Source: an uncultured Mailhella sp. (GTDB lineage Bacteria > Desulfobacterota > Desulfovibrionia > Desulfovibrionales > Desulfovibrionaceae). Taken from it: 64,000 nt of DNA. This document shows, piece by piece, positions 63,310 through 64,000 of the stretch. Position numbers and translations under genes: made by a program. A model generated the notes under the pieces. That model was not told the DNA's origin and ran no database searches. It saw nothing but the letters and a program-made list of their open reading frames with translations. The stretch lies in the NCBI RefSeq assembly GCF_944324615.1, contig NZ_CALUWY010000001.1:62001-126000 (forward strand). Direction: 5' to 3'. Numbering within the stretch: the stretch's first letter is position 1; each line of letters begins with the position of its first letter.

Positions 63310-64000
63310 TTACTTCAGATAGCCCTTTTCACGGTAGTACTTTTCAGCACCGGGATGCAGGGGGAAGACATTGTTCTTCCAGCCGATGGCGGGATCGATG
63401 GACACCCAGGAAGGATTGGCGCGGGCGATGTCTTCCTTGCCTTCGATGATGGCCTTGGTCAGGTTGTAGGCGGATTCTTCGCTCAGGTTGTCGCGCACGA
63501 AGATGGCGTTGGTATCCCAGAAGGTGGTCACATTGGGACCGACCTTGCCCTTGTAGAATTCGGCGGGCAGGGTACCGACGTTGATGCCCATCTTGGCGGC
63601 AGCCTTTTCGGCGATTTCAGGATCAATGGACAGGAACTTCAGCGGAACGCTGCCGGACACGTCCACGATGAACCAGGCTTCACCGGGTCCGATCCACACG
63701 AACACGTCGATCTGGCCGTCCTTGACCATGTTGGCGATGTCGTCGAAGCCGTTGGTCACGATCTTGCCGCCGTTGGCGCGGATGTCGTCATAGGTGATGC
63801 CGTATTCCTTGAGCAGGTTGCGGAAGATCTTTTCCGTGGAGCCGCCGGTGGAACCCACGCCCACGTTGACGTTCTTCATGGTCTTGAGGTCGCGCAGATC
63901 CTTCACGGGAGAAGCTTCGGGAGAAACGATCTGGTAGTTGATGCGGTCCTGAAGATTGATGATGGTGGCGATACCCTTGGTGGTGGGAGTCTTGTAGGGT
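63310..64000 (-). CDS. TAXI-family TRAP binding protein (partial, N-terminus outside the window)
   Basis: The last 229 or so residues of a TAXI-type solute receptor. The frame is open to the window edge (…GIATIINLQDRINYQIV at its start). Family features are VNVGVGSTGGSTE near the ligand site, DVFVWIGPGEAWF in the middle and PLHPGAEKYYREKG at the C-terminus. TAXI receptors work with a fused TRAP permease, expected upstream of this window. It heads, within the window, the operon of reductases, amidohydrolase-like protein, aminotransferase and aldolase. Confidence 0.9.
   Translation of the reverse strand, partial: PYKTPTTKGIATIINLQDRINYQIVSPEASPVKDLRDLKTMKNVNVGVGSTGGSTEKIFRNLLKEYGITYDDIRANGGKIVTNGFDDIANMVKDGQIDVFVWIGPGEAWFIVDVSGSVPLKFLSIDPEIAEKAAAKMGINVGTLPAEFYKGKVGPNVTTFWDTNAIFVRDNLSEESAYNLTKAIIEGKEDIARANPSWVSIDPAIGWKNNVFPLHPGAEKYYREKGYLK

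Overview
The window looks like chromosomal DNA from a GC-rich, anaerobic, host-associated Desulfovibrionaceae-like bacterium (Desulfobacterota). This is inferred from gene content: TRAP and tripartite tricarboxylate (TTT) transporters, several flavin/FAD/[4Fe-4S] enoate-reductase-type enzymes, formate-tetrahydrofolate ligase, sigma-54 control and a type III secretion (T3SS) chaperone/effector pair. No rRNA or tRNA gene and no CRISPR array was seen, so the genus is not fixed.

Layout. 0-4.3 kb: a CesT-type T3SS chaperone followed by a 1226-residue putative effector, behind a good sigma-54 promoter. 4.5-11.4 kb: a minus-strand operon for a probable sugar-acid pathway (IclR regulator, IlvD/Edd-type dehydratase, TctC-TctB-TctA uptake system, DapA-type aldolase), with a 16-bp palindrome in front of iclR. 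12.2-13.9 kb: amtB then a P-II gene behind a sigma-54 promoter. 14.4-23.7 kb: a seven-gene minus-strand operon (two amidohydrolase-like proteins, an iron-sulfur flavoprotein, TRAP DctQ-DctM-DctP, an enoate-reductase-type enzyme) with a sigma-54 promoter, divergent from a PAS/AAA+ sigma-54 activator. 24.1-24.9 kb: an IS5-type insertion sequence with CTAG duplications. 24.9-30.8 kb: an envelope-quality cluster (YajG-like lipoprotein, HtrA protease, three small proline-rich lipoproteins, OmpR/EnvZ-type two-component system). 31-45.4 kb: mainly housekeeping genes (ispH, murJ, metK, a glycine riboswitch with an AgcS symporter, valS, a VIT1-type metal transporter) mixed with little-known proteins.

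45.7-64 kb holds two further loci related to the one at 14-23 kb. The first has an enoate-reductase-type enzyme, a divergent LysR regulator, TRAP DctP and fused DctQM, and an amidohydrolase-like protein. The second is a minus-strand operon with a TAXI-type TRAP binding protein, two enoate-reductase-type enzymes, an amidohydrolase-like protein, an aminotransferase, an HpcH/HpaI aldolase and probably an EamA exporter. fhs sits between them.

The most interesting pattern is this threefold recurrence of TRAP uptake, a flavin/Fe-S enoate reductase and an amidohydrolase-2-like protein. All four amidohydrolase-like proteins have replaced the metal-binding HxH motif by RxR and have lost the late Asp ligand, while one histidine is kept. 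I infer a family of import-and-reduce pathways for unsaturated or aromatic carboxylates that uses a metal-free amidohydrolase fold. The substrate is unknown.
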